Part shown: one piece after another, positions 1 through 8,540 of the stretch
Layout: the number at the start of each line of letters is the position of its first letter
Position numbering within the stretch: the stretch's first letter is position 1
From: JAAYZH01 sp964479695
GTDB lineage: Bacteria > Bacillota > Clostridia > Saccharofermentanales > Fastidiosipilaceae
Length of the DNA stretch: 64,000 nt
NCBI GenBank assembly: GCA_964479695.1
Contig: CAYZSO010000009.1
Location: forward strand, 1 to 64,000
Reading direction: 5' to 3'
Notes under the pieces: model-generated
Told to the model about the DNA's origin: nothing
The model's database searches: none
The model's input: only the letters and a program-made list of their open reading frames with translations
Program-made: the position numbers and the translations under genes

Positions 1-398
1 TATATTATATTGTACAAGCCCTTTCTCCTCTTTTTTACTTTTGACACCCGAACCAAAATTAAACTTATGTAGTGAATTTTTTGTTGGTGGCACCGAATGG
101 ACGCGAAACCCACAAGACCCACGAGACCCATGCGACCCACAAGATCCGCGAGATCCATTTAATGTTTATTTATTATTTATGCGTTGTATTTAGGCGTATT
201 TGTTTTTCTTGAAGGTGCTATATTCGAGAAGAAAACAGGCACCGGAGAAGCCCGAACTCCCATGCTAGAAATCTATTTGGGCCGTAAAATTATGTACTGT
301 AACTCTTTTCGAACAGTTTGAGATTTCCCATTGGGTGGGGTTTCATGGGGTTTCAAGAGCTTTCAAGAGGTATCAAGGGAGATTCAAGAGGTATCACT
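1..398. other. Intergenic region at the window edge
   Basis: No convincing gene is seen here. It holds half of the dispersed palindrome (57-76) and a 9-bp tandem repeat, consensus CCCACAAGA, at 109-153 in five imperfect units. A second set of short direct repeats built on TTCAAGAGGTATCA lies at about 352-395, just before the cupredoxin gene; its last copy supplies that gene's ribosome site (AAGAGG). Confidence 0.6.
57..76. repeat. Half copy of the dispersed palindrome
   Basis: The right arm (TTAAACTTATGTAGTGAA) matches the arms of the palindromes at 891-930, 9003-9038 and 29239-29276. The left arm is missing, so this looks like a decayed or truncated copy. Confidence 0.6.
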
Positions 399-764
399 AT
401 GAAGACAGTTAAACGATTTATCATTATCCAGCTTGCTTTGATCTTGCTGATTGGGTTGGGTGCGTGTGGCACATCTACAACCACGACGCCTTCGGGAGCC
501 GGCACAGGTGAAACAACGCAACTCAAAAACACAGTAATTATTGAAGATTACCGATTTGAACCTGCGGAAATCACGATCAATGTAGGTGAAACGGTCACCT
601 GGATCAACAAGGGCAGTTCTCAGCATACGGTGACAGGAGCATCTTTTGATAGCGGCTCTTTGTCCACTGGCGCAGAGTATCAGTGGCAGTTTACTGAGGC
701 TGGAATTTTCGATTACAGCTGCACTTTCCACACATCGATGACAGGGAAAGTTATTGTTAAGTAG
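399..764 (+). CDS. Cupredoxin-fold lipoprotein
   Basis: A 121-residue secreted lipoprotein. A basic start and hydrophobic segment end in a lipobox (LGAC, Cys at about residue 23), followed by a Thr/Gly/Ser-rich linker. The rest resembles a plastocyanin/azurin-like cupredoxin: a stretch reading FEPAEITINVGETVTW, then a histidine in SSQHTVTG, and near the C terminus a Cys-x2-His-x2-Met arrangement (SCTFHTSMTGK). These are the usual type I copper ligands, so electron transfer or copper binding at the outer membrane face is likely. An upstream TTG at 318 would add 27 residues without signal character; ATG 399 has AAGAGG in front and is preferred. The partner is unknown. Confidence 0.85.
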   Translation: MKTVKRFIIIQLALILLIGLGACGTSTTTTPSGAGTGETTQLKNTVIIEDYRFEPAEITINVGETVTWINKGSSQHTVTGASFDSGSLSTGAEYQWQFTEAGIFDYSCTFHTSMTGKVIVK

Positions 765-1092
765 GCGGGAGTCCCAAACAGGGTTCCCAAACGAAAGTCC
801 TAAATAGGAGTCCCAAACGGGAGTTCACGCAACTTAATGGTGTTCTACAACGAGGGGCCAGTGGTTTTCACTACAGCGGTTTTCACTACATTCGACTACA
901 TAAGTTTAAAATTAAACTTATGTAGTCGAAACCGCCCCTCCGAGCCGCCCCCCTCTTCGCACGAGGTATTGAACTTCTGGCCAGAAAATTGTAAACTGTC
1001 AAATACGCTTTGTGGCGGGAGGATGCTCCTGCCGTTTTGTTCTGCTACTTACACAGAGACGACAATTTCTGTTGGCAGATGAGGAGGACTTT
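765..1092. other. Intergenic region with repeats
   Basis: Directly after the cupredoxin stop are degenerate direct repeats around GGAGTCCCAAAC (about 768-823), several TTTTCACTACA units (about 865-890) and the perfect palindrome at 891-930. An open frame at 837-1082 crosses this palindrome and has no recognisable protein content, so it is not called. Confidence 0.5.
891..930. repeat. Dispersed palindrome, copy 2
   Basis: A perfect 19-bp inverted repeat (left arm TTCGACTACATAAGTTTAA at 891-909, right arm 912-930) with a 2-nt spacer. No U tract follows on either strand, so it is not an ordinary intrinsic terminator. It is one of six related sites in the window. Confidence 0.85.
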
Positions 1093-1659
1093 ATGCTCGT
1101 AGAACCGACGATTGAAGAATTATTACCTTATGTAGAAAACCGCTATACGCTGGCGATTGCTATTGCCAAGCGCACCCGCCAATTGGTGGATGGCGCTGAG
1201 CCGATGGTGGAGGAGACAGAGAACCCGAATCTGGTGACTTTGGCCTGCGAAGAGATGGCCGCTGACAAGCTTGCGATCCTACCGGGTGAGCTGGAGCCTT
1301 TCATTCCTCTGAGACCTGAGGTGAGTGCGGCTTTGGCCCAGGCATCGAGGGAAGATGATGACGATGACTTCATGCCGATTAACCCGGTTCAGACGGAAGA
1401 AGAGCCTGAGCCGGTGCCGGTTTCCAAGATCCGCGTGATGGATCCGAATGAAATATTCTACATGCCTTATGAACTTGAGGACGAAGAGCCTGAAGAGGAT
1501 GAGGATGAGCGCACGGATGAAGAGGATGTCGACGACGAGCCCGCAGACGAAGCCGAAGCGGAAGCCGAAGCCGAGGATTTGGACTTGGATCTGGACAGGC
1601 TCGACAGCTCGATTGATGAAGCATTCCGTGAAGATGCAGAAGAGGATATGGACCTATGA
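1093..1659 (+). CDS. rpoZ: RNA polymerase omega subunit with acidic C-terminal extension
   Basis: A protein of 188 residues. The first 70 or so match the omega subunit: a short N-terminal helix (IEELLPYVENRYTLAIAIAKRTRQL) and later the conserved block reading VTLACEEMAADKL. Omega binds the beta-prime subunit and helps assemble and stabilise RNA polymerase. Typical family members have about 70-100 residues; here a further 100 or so follow, and the last 60 are almost entirely Glu, Asp and Ala. ATG 1093 is chosen because GAGGAGG lies at 1081-1087; an earlier GTG at 1012 lacks this. The stop overlaps the glyQS start (ATGA), so the two are translationally coupled. Confidence 0.85.
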   Translation: MLVEPTIEELLPYVENRYTLAIAIAKRTRQLVDGAEPMVEETENPNLVTLACEEMAADKLAILPGELEPFIPLRPEVSAALAQASREDDDDDFMPINPVQTEEEPEPVPVSKIRVMDPNEIFYMPYELEDEEPEEDEDERTDEEDVDDEPADEAEAEAEAEDLDLDLDRLDSSIDEAFREDAEEDMDL

Positions 1660-3068
1660 TGGAAGAAGGCAAGATGGATCGCTTGGTTGCTTTGGCCAAA
1701 ACAAGGGGTTTTGTGTACCCCGGTTCTGACATTTACGGCGGTCTGGCGAACTCTTGGGACTATGGTCCTCTGGGCGTCCTGCTGAAAAACAATGTGAAAT
1801 CTGCCTGGTGGAAGAAATTTGTCCAGGAGAGTCCTTATAACGTGGGTATTGATTCCGCGATCTTGATGAACCCGGAAGTTTGGGTGGCGTCGGGGCACGT
1901 GGGCGGTTTCAATGATCCCCTGATTGATTGCCGCGAATGCAAAACGCGTTTCCGCGCTGACCAAATGATTGAGGGGTTTTGGAAGACGGAGGCGGGTCGA
2001 ACCGCTGGTGAAGACCCGAATCGCCCGGTGCTGGATGGCCTTTCTAACGAAGAACTTGTTACTTATGTTCGCGAGCACAACATTCCTTGCCCCAATTGCG
2101 GCGCGCATGATTTTACGGATGTACGCCGTTTCAACTTGATGTTCAAGACCTTTGTCGGCGTGACGGAGGAGAGTAAGTCGGAAATTTACCTGCGCCCCGA
2201 GACTGCGCAGGGGATTTTCGTGAACTTTGCCAATGTGCAGCGCACTTCGCGGAAGAAGATTCCTTTTGGTATTGCGCAGATCGGCAAGTCTTTCCGCAAT
2301 GAGATCACGCCCGGAAATTTTATTTTCCGCACTCGCGAGTTCGAGCAGATGGAGCTGGAGTTTTTCTGTGAGCCCGGGACGGACCTCGATTGGTTCAAGT
2401 TCTGGAAGGATTATTGTTATCAGTGGCTTCTTGATCTGGGGATTCCGGAGACGGCGCTGCGCCTTCGTGACCACAGTCAGAAGGAGTTGTCGTTCTATTC
2501 TTTGGCTACTACCGATATTGAGTTCCTGTTCCCGTTTGGTTGGGGCGAGCTCTGGGGCATTGCTGATCGCACGGACTACGACCTCAAGCAGCATATGGAA
2601 CATTCGAAACAGGATCTTACCTATTTCGACCCCGCGACGAATCAGAAATATGTTCCCTATGTAGTTGAGCCCTCGCTTGGTGCTGACCGGGTGCTGCTTG
2701 CTTTCCTTTGCGCGGCCTATGATGAGGAAGTGCTGGAGGGCGGTGACAGCCGTACGGTGCTGCGTTTCCACCCTTATTTGGCTCCGATCAAGATTGGCGT
2801 TCTGCCCCTCTCCGCGAAGCTCAATGGCAAGGCGGAGGAGCTCTATTTGCAGCTCTCCAAGAAGTGGTCCTGCGAGCTGGATGTCCGTCAGAGCATCGGC
2901 AAGCGCTACCGCCGCCAGGACGAAATTGGCACACCTTATTGCGTAACTTATGACTTCGATTCGGAAGAGGACCATGCGGTGACGATCCGCGAGCGCGATT
3001 CCATGGAGCAGGTTCGGGTTCCGATTGCTGAGCTGGAGGCTTGGTTCGAGGACAAGTTCACGTTCTGA
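1656..3068 (+). CDS. glyQS: Glycyl-tRNA synthetase, alpha2 type
   Basis: Class II aminoacyl-tRNA synthetase charging tRNA-Gly; 470 residues, the usual size for the homodimeric type. The N-terminal signature reads RGFVYPGSDIYGGLANSWDYGPLG, followed by WWKKFV. Class II motif 2 is visible as the FRNEITP region and a later GADR sequence corresponds to motif 3. A CRECKT/CPNC pair of cysteine motifs lies in the insertion region. The C-terminal 100 residues form an anticodon-binding domain (APIKIGVLPLS onward). ATG 1656 has AGAGGA 9 nt upstream; ATG 1674 also has a purine-rich site and would shorten it by 6 residues. It overlaps rpoZ by 4 nt. Confidence 0.95.
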   Translation: MMEEGKMDRLVALAKTRGFVYPGSDIYGGLANSWDYGPLGVLLKNNVKSAWWKKFVQESPYNVGIDSAILMNPEVWVASGHVGGFNDPLIDCRECKTRFRADQMIEGFWKTEAGRTAGEDPNRPVLDGLSNEELVTYVREHNIPCPNCGAHDFTDVRRFNLMFKTFVGVTEESKSEIYLRPETAQGIFVNFANVQRTSRKKIPFGIAQIGKSFRNEITPGNFIFRTREFEQMELEFFCEPGTDLDWFKFWKDYCYQWLLDLGIPETALRLRDHSQKELSFYSLATTDIEFLFPFGWGELWGIADRTDYDLKQHMEHSKQDLTYFDPATNQKYVPYVVEPSLGADRVLLAFLCAAYDEEVLEGGDSRTVLRFHPYLAPIKIGVLPLSAKLNGKAEELYLQLSKKWSCELDVRQSIGKRYRRQDEIGTPYCVTYDFDSEEDHAVTIRERDSMEQVRVPIAELEAWFEDKFTF

Positions 3069-3150
3069 ATTTTCTCGGCCAAAGCCGCCTACCGCCACTT
3101 CAGCCGCCCGCTGCGACTTCGGGCAAGAGCCGCCACTTCAGGCAAAGCTT

Positions 3151-3159
3151 TGTTACAAT
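3151..3159 (+). promoter_or_regulatory. Candidate extended -10 promoter for punA
   Basis: TGTTACAAT fits the extended -10 form (TG-n-TACAAT). No good -35 lies 17 nt upstream. Transcription would start near 3166, just ahead of the short leader frame and punA. Confidence 0.35.
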
Positions 3160-3187
3160 TGAATCAAACACTTTTAAGGAGGTCCAA

Positions 3188-3298
3188 ATGAGCGTATCAC
3201 TTGTTTGGGCCTATATTTTTGCGAAGGAGAATAGATCATCATGGATTATTCCAATGACACATTTGTCCAAGCCGAACAGACCGCGGCAAACATCCTGA
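3188..3298 (+). CDS. Possible 36-residue leader peptide before punA
   Basis: ATG 3188 has an excellent ribosome site (AAGGAGG, 3176-3182). The frame reads MSVSLVWAYIFAKENRSSW and onward with no known domain, then runs over the punA start (3241) in another frame and stops at 3298. It could be a translated leader that influences punA initiation, or a remnant. Its strong ribosome site compared with that of punA is the only support. Confidence 0.3.
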   Translation: MSVSLVWAYIFAKENRSSWIIPMTHLSKPNRPRQTS

Positions 3299-4080
3299 AA
3301 CAGCGCCTGCCCCGCACCCCGGAGGTCGCCATTATCCTAGGTTCCGGCCTGGGACCCGTCGCCGAGCATGCGAAAGCAGAAGTAGAAATCAATTACCAAG
3401 ACATTGAAGGTTTCCCGGTTTCCACCGTTGAAGGCCATGCCGGCAAGCTGATTTTCGGCACGCTTTCCGGCCGTGACGTGCTGCTCTTTCAAGGCCGTTT
3501 TCATTACTATGAAGGCCACGACGTCCGCACCACCGTTTTCCCGGTCAAGCTCGCGATCCGTCTCGGCATCCCCCGCGTGATCCTGACCAATGCTGCCGGT
3601 GGCATTGACGAAGACGGCAAGCCCGGCGACCTCATGTTGATCAAGGATCATTTGAGTTTCTTCCTGCCGTCGCCTCTTCGCGGCAAGAACGACAACGAAT
3701 TAGGCCCCCGCTTCCCGGATATGAGTCGGGTGTACTCGGAGGAGTTTCGTGCTTTGGCCAAAGCCAGCGCCACCACCCTCGGCATTGAACTTCGGGAAGG
3801 AGTCTATGCCTACATGACCGGTCCGCAATTTGAAACGCCTGCCGAAATCCGCGCACTCCGAACCCTTGGGGCCAACGCGGCGGGCATGTCTACGGTTGCC
3901 GAAGCGATCGTCGCCGCCCACGCCGGCCTCGAAGTTCTGGGGATCTCAAGCATCACGAATTTGGCGGCCGGCATCACCGGCGAACCGCTGAATCATGAGG
4001 AAGTCCTCGCAGCGGGCGCCGCAATCAGCGACAAAGCCAGCCGCCTCATCGAGAAAATCGTCGAGTCGCTCCCACGCTAA
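3241..4080 (+). CDS. punA: Purine nucleoside phosphorylase, trimeric type
   Basis: Splits inosine or guanosine with phosphate into base and ribose 1-phosphate for purine salvage in the cytoplasm. At 279 residues it has the usual size. The phosphate-binding N terminus AIILGSGLGPVAE is present, as are the GRFHYYEGH segment, TNAAGGI, the base-site block (MTGPQFETPAEIRALRTLGANAAGMSTV in two parts) and the C-terminal SSITNLAAGI. GAAGGAG precedes ATG 3241 at a slightly long distance. It converges with the paaK operon, separated by 139 GC-rich bases. The decamer TTTGGCCAAA lies inside at 3753, encoding LAK. Confidence 0.93.
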   Translation: MDYSNDTFVQAEQTAANILKQRLPRTPEVAIILGSGLGPVAEHAKAEVEINYQDIEGFPVSTVEGHAGKLIFGTLSGRDVLLFQGRFHYYEGHDVRTTVFPVKLAIRLGIPRVILTNAAGGIDEDGKPGDLMLIKDHLSFFLPSPLRGKNDNELGPRFPDMSRVYSEEFRALAKASATTLGIELREGVYAYMTGPQFETPAEIRALRTLGANAAGMSTVAEAIVAAHAGLEVLGISSITNLAAGITGEPLNHEEVLAAGAAISDKASRLIEKIVESLPR

Positions 4081-4103
4081 GCGCGCCACGCTAAGCTCGC
4101 TGC

Positions 4104-4199
4104 GCCGGCGGCCGCCGCCAACGGCAGCCCCGCCTGATGCATAGGCCGCCCCGCCGAGCTCGCGGCAGCCGCCTCTCAGGCCATGCCGGCGGCCGCCGC
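4104..4199. repeat. GC-rich direct repeat between convergent genes
   Basis: GCCGGCGGCCGCCGC occurs at 4104-4118 and again at 4185-4199, in a very GC-rich spacer between punA and paaK. No U-tract terminator is visible for either gene. Confidence 0.5.
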
Positions 4200-4219
4200 A
4201 GTAGCGCGGCCGCCGCAAC

Positions 4220-5470
4220 CTAATACCGGTTGTCGAAAATTCGCTGGGATTTCTTTTCGCTCCGGGGAAGGTCGCCGATGTGGACCGCCTTCGGAACAAT
4301 CGTGATGCCGATGCGTGACTTGAAGACCGTGCGCAAGAGCTCTTCGACGGCTTCGGCAATCGCCTCGGCATCCGTCTCGAAATAAAGCGTCATGATGTCG
4401 CGGCCATCCAAGTGATCGATCATCACCTGGTATTCACTGGACACGCCGGGCACGTCGTGGAGGACTTCCTCGATTTGGGCAGGGAAGATATTGACGCCCT
4501 TGACCTTAATCATGTCATCGGTGCGCCCGGTCAGGATGTCAATGCGCGGGAATTTGAGGCCGCAAGAACAAGTGCCCGGAATAATGCGCGTGAGATCCTT
4601 CGTGCGGTAGCGGATCAGGGGCGCGGCCTCTTTCCTGAGCGTGGTAATGACAAGCTCACCTACTTCGCCATCGGGCAAAGGCGCGCCGGTGTCAGGGTCG
4701 ATAATCTCGAAGTAGAAATAATCATTCCAATAATGCATGCCCTCATCGGCGTCGCAGCTGATGGCCACGCCGGGGCCGTAAATTTCCGTGAGCCCGTAGA
4801 TGTCGTAGAGCTTCACGCCCAGCTCACAAGCAATGCGTTTGCGCATTTTTTCGCCCCAACGTTCCGAGCCGATGAGGGCTTTGCGTAATTTCAACTTGTC
4901 ACGGATGCCGCGTTTGGCAATCTCTTCAGCCAGCAAGAGCGCATAGGAAGACGTTGCGCAGAAAACGGTCGTGCCCATATCTTCCATCATTTGCAGCTGT
5001 TTATCCGTGTTCCCCGGGCCGATCGGGATGACCATGGCGGAGACTTTTTCCGCCCCGCTTTGGAAGCCGATCCCGGCCGTCCAGAGGCCGTAGCCGGGTG
5101 TAATTTGCACGCGATCCGTCGCACCGACCCCGCAAACCGTGTAGCAGCGGGCAAAAATTTCCGTCCAATCATCCACGTCCTTCTGTGAGTAGGGGATGAT
5201 CACAGGAGTCCCGGTTGTGCCCGAACTCGAATGAATGCGTACGATCTTCTCTTCCGGCACCGAAGCCAGCCCTAAGGGATAAGCGTTGCGGAGATCGGCT
5301 TTGGCCGTAAAAGGCAGCTTCCGAAAATCCTCCAGCGTACGCACGTCCCCCGCCTCAATCCCGGCGAACTTCTGCCGGTAAAAAGGGCTGTTCCTGAGCG
5401 CGTAGTCCACACTCCGCTTGAGCCCTGTGAGGGTCTCGGCATCCTCGGCATATAGATCATTCAAACTCAT
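4220..5470 (-). CDS. paaK: Phenylacetate-CoA ligase family protein
   Basis: Adenylate-forming enzyme that activates an aryl acid (phenylacetate or related, such as indoleacetate) to its CoA thioester with ATP. At 416 residues it is slightly shorter than aerobic PaaK. The phosphate-binding loop reads SSSGTTGTPVIIPYS; further on come YGLTEIYGPG, the YRTKDLTRI hinge region and the GRTDDMIKVKGVNIFP motif, with a C-terminal ACT-like cap. It ends an iorA-iorB-paaK operon. IorAB makes arylacetyl-CoA from aryl pyruvates, so the ligase may work in reverse to conserve energy as ATP, or may recycle free acids; the sequence cannot decide. The start has upstream AGGAAAAAC. Confidence 0.88.
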   Translation of the reverse strand: MSLNDLYAEDAETLTGLKRSVDYALRNSPFYRQKFAGIEAGDVRTLEDFRKLPFTAKADLRNAYPLGLASVPEEKIVRIHSSSGTTGTPVIIPYSQKDVDDWTEIFARCYTVCGVGATDRVQITPGYGLWTAGIGFQSGAEKVSAMVIPIGPGNTDKQLQMMEDMGTTVFCATSSYALLLAEEIAKRGIRDKLKLRKALIGSERWGEKMRKRIACELGVKLYDIYGLTEIYGPGVAISCDADEGMHYWNDYFYFEIIDPDTGAPLPDGEVGELVITTLRKEAAPLIRYRTKDLTRIIPGTCSCGLKFPRIDILTGRTDDMIKVKGVNIFPAQIEEVLHDVPGVSSEYQVMIDHLDGRDIMTLYFETDAEAIAEAVEELLRTVFKSRIGITIVPKAVHIGDLPRSEKKSQRIFDNRY

Positions 5471-5536
5471 GTTTTTCCTCCGCTGATGTGTGGAGATGCT
5501 TCGGCCAAAGCCGCCTCCCTCCCCATTCTCACTCTC

Positions 5537-6127
5537 TTAGTAGTTCTTCCGTGTTACAGTGACGCCTTCGGCAAAAGCCGTCAAATTCGTCTCGAGAAAC
5601 TGCGGTTTCACGAGAAGACGAATCGCGTTTAGCAAATCTTCCTCCGAAAACTCGACGAAGCCCTCACGAAGCGCCGTGCCCAGGAGCGCTACGTTGATGA
5701 AGCGCCGACTGCCGAATTTCTCACTCAGTGGTGTGGGGTCGGCCAGGGCAACCTTGCCGTTGTGCGCCAGCAAGGCGCGCAAACACGCTTCGAAATCGTA
5801 CGGCTTGCCCTTTAAACTGCTGGTCACGGGCCAAACCGGATCGGTCAAACAAAGGATTGAGCCGCCTGGCTTGACAAAAGGTAGGCTGCGGGCGGCTTCG
5901 GCCGGCTCAAATGCCAAGAGCACATCCGCCTGCCCACGCGAAATCATCGGCGAGTAAACCTTAGCGGCGCAACGCACGTGACTTGTCACTTGCCCGCCGC
6001 GCTGCGACATGCCGATCGTTTCCGCCGTGCGCACATCCAAATCGCGGGCAATCGCCGCCTGCGCCAGAAGGCGGGACGAGAGAACAATACCCTGCCCGCC
6101 AACACCGGTAATCAGATAATCAGCCAT
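5537..6127 (-). CDS. iorB: Indolepyruvate:ferredoxin oxidoreductase beta subunit
   Basis: The small subunit of IorAB, which oxidatively decarboxylates aryl pyruvates from Trp, Phe and Tyr to arylacetyl-CoA while reducing ferredoxin. It has the gamma-domain fold of 2-oxoacid oxidoreductases: N-terminal ITGVGGQGIVLSSRLLA, then the TAETIGMSQRGGQVTSH block. ATG 6127 (MADYLITG) is chosen over an upstream GTG at 6136. It lies within the 3' end of iorA (8-nt overlap), so the two are coupled. Length 196 residues, normal for the family. Confidence 0.92.
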   Translation of the reverse strand: MADYLITGVGGQGIVLSSRLLAQAAIARDLDVRTAETIGMSQRGGQVTSHVRCAAKVYSPMISRGQADVLLAFEPAEAARSLPFVKPGGSILCLTDPVWPVTSSLKGKPYDFEACLRALLAHNGKVALADPTPLSEKFGSRRFINVALLGTALREGFVEFSEEDLLNAIRLLVKPQFLETNLTAFAEGVTVTRKNY

Positions 6128-8117
6128 GTGTAGCACCTGCCTTTACTTGTGTAGCACCTGCCTTCACTTGTGTAGCATTCACCTTCACTTGTTTGATCGC
6201 TCCGGTGGGACAAAGCCCCGCACACAGTGTGCAGCCGTAGCACAAGGTTTCGTCGATTTCCGCCTTGCGATCGACTGGATTTCGGTGAATTGCAGGACAG
6301 CCAATCTCGCGGATACAACGCCCGCAAGCTGTGCACGCCTCGCGCTCCACAACAAAAGTCGGCTCCGGCGGCGCAACTGCGATACAGGGCGCCTTATAGA
6401 TGATGGCGGAGGGCTTGCCTTTAGCCGAAAAAAGAGCCGCCTCACGCGCGATGCGGATGGCTTCTTCCTGGTCAAAAGGGTCACATGTCTCCAAGAACTC
6501 GATGCCCAAACCTCTGAGGGCTTCCTCGATCGAAATCGCCGGACTCAAAGTCCCCATCATGTTCTTTGCCATGCCGGGATGCGGCTGATTGCCGGTCATG
6601 GCGGTCGTGCGATTATCCAGAATGACGTGCACAACCGCCGCTTCTGTATGCACGGCGTTGGCCACGCCGGTCAGCCCGGAGGCAAAAAACGTCGAATCCC
6701 CAATAAAAGCAAACAGCGTCGCCTCCGGTTCCGCCCGCTTGAGCCCTTGCGCAATCGTGAAACCGGCGCCCATGCACAGGCACGTATCAGTCATATCAAG
6801 CGGCGGCGCATTTCCAAGGGTATAGCAACCAATATCTCCTGTGAAGATGGCGCGCTTGCCTTTCATGGCTTGCTTCACGGCGTAGAAGGACGCCCGGTGC
6901 GGGCACCCGGCACACAGCACCGGCGGCCTCGCCGGCAGGTCCAGCGCATCGGCTGCGGCTGGGGCCTCTTTTGCGTTGACCGCCGGCTTTGCGTCAGGCG
7001 CCGGCCCTGCGTCAACCGCCGCATCCGCAGCCACGTCTTCTTCAGGAACTTCATCCTTAAGGCGTAAAAATGAACGCAGAATGGGCAGCAGTTGGTCTCT
7101 ATCCAGCTCGCCGAAACTTGGAACATCGGAGGTCCACTTGCCGCGTACGGACCAGGGGCTGTGGCTTTGGCCGCATAAAATCAGTAACTCCTTCTCGATC
7201 ACCGGATCCAGCTCTTCTACGACCAAGATCTCATCGAGATCCGAAGCAAAATCCGCCGCGAGCTCCTTCGGGAAGGGGAAAGGCGTCGTCACTTTCAGCA
7301 ACTTGACTTCACTGAGGCCCAGGAAATCCAGCGCTTCCTGAACATACGCGTAACTGATACCACCGGTCGCAATGCCGAGACGCTTGCTCTTGTCGTTCGT
7401 AACCTCGATCTGCTCACCGACAGAAACATACGCTTTGCCGCTCACCACATTCCAACCGCTCTCACTCAATTCAGCGCTCAAAGCGGCGTTCCGCACTTCA
7501 ATCTTCGCGTGAGCCTCGCGGGACAATTTCGGGAAAATGACCCAGTTGGGGCTCTTCTCAAAAAACAGCGGACCATTCTGCGGTCGCCTCGCCTGCCTCT
7601 CAAAAGCCGAGCACCCATGGCACACGCGAGTCGTCGGGCGGAACAGCACCGGCGTCCGATATTTCTCAGAGAAATCAAAAGCCTCAATCAACAACGAATA
7701 CGCTTCCTCAGGTGTCGACGGATCAAAAACCGGCACCTTACTAAACGCAGCAAAAGTCCTCGTATCCTGCTCCGTCTGCGACGAAATCGGCCCCGGATCA
7801 TCAGCAACAATGACCACCAGGCCGCCTTTGACCCCGATATACGCCAGACTCAACAGCGGGTCCGCCGCCACGTTGAGCCCCACCTGCTTCATCGTCACCA
7901 AAGTCCTCGCCCCCGCATACGAAGCCCCGGCCGCAATTTCCAGCGCAGCTTTCTCATTCACGGACCATTCCACATAAATATCTCCGGGATTATTTCGGGC
8001 GACCGTCTCCAAAATTTCGGATGAAGGCGTCCCCGGATAGCCCGTGACCAAGGAAACGCCGGCATCAATCGCCGCCACGCCCATTGCATGGTTTCCCATA
8101 AATAATTCTTTGGCCAT
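6120..8117 (-). CDS. iorA: Indolepyruvate:ferredoxin oxidoreductase alpha subunit
   Basis: The TPP- and iron-sulfur-containing large subunit of IorAB; 665 residues, longer than the usual 600 or so. The N-terminal pyrimidine-binding domain contains GYPGTPSSEI. A TPP diphosphate domain follows: CAGCPHR, GDIGCYTLG and GDSTFFASG. Two [4Fe-4S] motifs lie at about residues 595-637 (CTACGRC and CYGCTLC, each completed by a Cys-Pro). Two features account for the extra length: an Ala/Pro/Asp-rich linker at about 356-400, and a C-terminal tail in which TQVKAGA is repeated, encoded by a 21-bp DNA repeat. GAGGTGAG precedes the start. Confidence 0.93.
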   Translation of the reverse strand: MAKELFMGNHAMGVAAIDAGVSLVTGYPGTPSSEILETVARNNPGDIYVEWSVNEKAALEIAAGASYAGARTLVTMKQVGLNVAADPLLSLAYIGVKGGLVVIVADDPGPISSQTEQDTRTFAAFSKVPVFDPSTPEEAYSLLIEAFDFSEKYRTPVLFRPTTRVCHGCSAFERQARRPQNGPLFFEKSPNWVIFPKLSREAHAKIEVRNAALSAELSESGWNVVSGKAYVSVGEQIEVTNDKSKRLGIATGGISYAYVQEALDFLGLSEVKLLKVTTPFPFPKELAADFASDLDEILVVEELDPVIEKELLILCGQSHSPWSVRGKWTSDVPSFGELDRDQLLPILRSFLRLKDEVPEEDVAADAAVDAGPAPDAKPAVNAKEAPAAADALDLPARPPVLCAGCPHRASFYAVKQAMKGKRAIFTGDIGCYTLGNAPPLDMTDTCLCMGAGFTIAQGLKRAEPEATLFAFIGDSTFFASGLTGVANAVHTEAAVVHVILDNRTTAMTGNQPHPGMAKNMMGTLSPAISIEEALRGLGIEFLETCDPFDQEEAIRIAREAALFSAKGKPSAIIYKAPCIAVAPPEPTFVVEREACTACGRCIREIGCPAIHRNPVDRKAEIDETLCYGCTLCAGLCPTGAIKQVKVNATQVKAGATQVKAGATHG
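6128..6190. repeat. 21-bp tandem repeat at the iorA/iorB junction
   Basis: Three units start at 6128, 6149 and 6170. The first two differ by one base; the third is more diverged. They encode the repetitive iorA C terminus and also form the upstream region of the iorB start, so unit number changes both proteins' context without breaking the frame. Confidence 0.85.
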
Positions 8118-8540
8118 CTCTCACCTCAACAATGTTTGTTTGTTTTGTTTGTGTTGTGTTTACTCCGCCAGCAGACAATGCATGCACATCCCACCGTTAG
8201 ATGATCCATTTTACCGTAGCAGGTGTATGGGCAAGGTCGAATGAACGGAAACTTTCTTCTTGATTAGCCGCCTTTTTGGCCAAAGCCCCCGCCCCTACCA
8301 ACTTCTCCCGGGTTAGCCTCCATGTTACCGCTAGTTTCGCGTGCTGAAGGAACGCCTGTTAATGGTTATTGCTTCTGGGGTTCGTTCGTTGTTGTTCAGG
8401 GTAGTTGAGTGAAGGAACGCCTGATAACGACCTATAGTTCCTAGTGCCACTTTTTTAGTCCGAGTTTCCGTGTAAAGGAAGTATGCTAGGCTGGACCTAT
8501 ATAACTATTAATCTATTGTACAAAACATGTGAAACTTAGC
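8118..8540. other. Intergenic region upstream of iorA
   Basis: No gene. TTTGGCCAAA is at 8275-8284. The sequence GAAGGAACGCCTG occurs twice, near 8347 and 8413. The iorA promoter must lie here on the minus strand but no clear -35/-10 pair was found. Confidence 0.5.

Noticed and set aside
109..153. CRISPR-like array in the first 400 bases
   Set aside because: The 9-bp units are contiguous with no spacers and no cas genes are present.
891..930. Palindrome as intrinsic terminator of the cupredoxin gene
   Set aside because: No T run follows on either strand and the stem is AT-rich.
837..1082. Open frame of 81 codons after the cupredoxin gene
   Set aside because: It runs through the perfect palindrome and repeats, has no domain and no good ribosome site.
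1467..3098. Long minus-strand open frame (543 codons) opposite rpoZ and glyQS
   Set aside because: Antisense shadow of glyQS; its Ser-rich end merely mirrors the acidic rpoZ tail.
6126..7067. Plus-strand frame of 313 codons opposite iorA
   Set aside because: Shadow of a GC-rich gene; its repetitive start is the 21-bp repeat read backwards.
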